Positions 63,967-64,000 of a DNA stretch of 64,000 bases are shown piece after piece. Below the pieces are notes generated by a model, which worked only from the letters and a program-made list of their open reading frames with translations, did not search any database and had not been told where the DNA came from. This stretch comes from Methanomassiliicoccus luminyensis B10. Lineage in GTDB: Archaea > Thermoplasmatota > Thermoplasmata > Methanomassiliicoccales > Methanomassiliicoccaceae. The DNA is taken from contig NZ_CAJE01000012.1 in NCBI RefSeq assembly GCF_000308215.1, positions 1-64,000 of the forward strand. The letters are read 5' to 3'. The stretch's first letter is position 1, and each line of letters opens with the position of its first letter. A program made the translations under genes and the position numbers.

Positions 63967-64000
63967 AACGGAATGGGTTTGGAAAAGGAAGGGGGCTTAC

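Overview
The window is a piece of a methanogenic archaeal chromosome. The decisive evidence is a complete, contiguous coenzyme F430 gene set (cfbA-cfbE-cfbD-cfbC-cfbB, 42820-47702), a pathway known only from methanogens and their anaerobic methane-oxidising relatives. Other archaeal signs are TATA boxes about 26-30 bases before start codons with little or no leader, GGTGAT-type ribosome binding sites, a minimal SufC-SufB pair, and GT-C type membrane glycosyltransferases. High GC content and gene style would fit the Methanomassiliicoccales/Thermoplasmata side, but the sequence alone does not fix the order. I see no rRNA gene, tRNA gene, CRISPR array or recognisable insertion sequence.

Left part (1-30.1 kb): a surface-glycan island. 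It holds a sugar aminotransferase cut by the window edge, a polyprenol-phosphate-type GT2, two nucleotide-sugar epimerases, many GT4 and GT2 glycosyltransferases, a Wzx-like flippase, a methyltransferase, two large multi-membrane proteins (GT-C-like), a secreted beta-helix protein, a GDP-mannose 4,6-dehydratase plus GDP-fucose synthase pair, and a Wzm/Wzt ABC exporter. One glycosyltransferase (26399-27567) is split by a frameshift. A cytosolic PAS/GAF histidine kinase sits in the middle. Base composition varies: about 6.9-11.2 kb is clearly more AT-rich than its surroundings.

Middle part (30.3-41 kb): mixed functions. There is a winged-helix regulator, sufC-sufB, an AbiE-like toxin-antitoxin pair whose toxin gene carries a one-base frameshift, an acyltransferase, a flavodoxin-DUF3793 operon behind a striking tandem DtxR/IdeR-like palindrome, a YdjM-like membrane protein, an MFS transporter and small hypothetical genes.

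Right part (41.5-64 kb): a tetrapyrrole island. An HdrA-like flavoprotein precedes the F430 operon (minus strand). Divergent from it, across 1.2 kb of non-coding but foldable DNA, runs a seven-gene operon from glutamyl-tRNA to uroporphyrinogen III, precorrin-2 and sirohydrochlorin (precorrin-2 dehydrogenase, hemA, hemB, hemL, hemC, sumT, hemD). Then come a nuclease-like orphan, a glycosyltransferase, and the corrin-ring genes cbiT-L-F-G-H-D-E, followed by the cobalt transporter genes cbiO and cbiQ on the other strand. Together these supply sirohydrochlorin and send it to nickel (F430) or cobalt (cobamide). Two promoters, those of the heme-precursor and cbi operons, share a 17-bp palindrome of the form TTGGAT-N5-ATCCAA, which I regard as the best candidate for an undescribed tetrapyrrole regulon operator.
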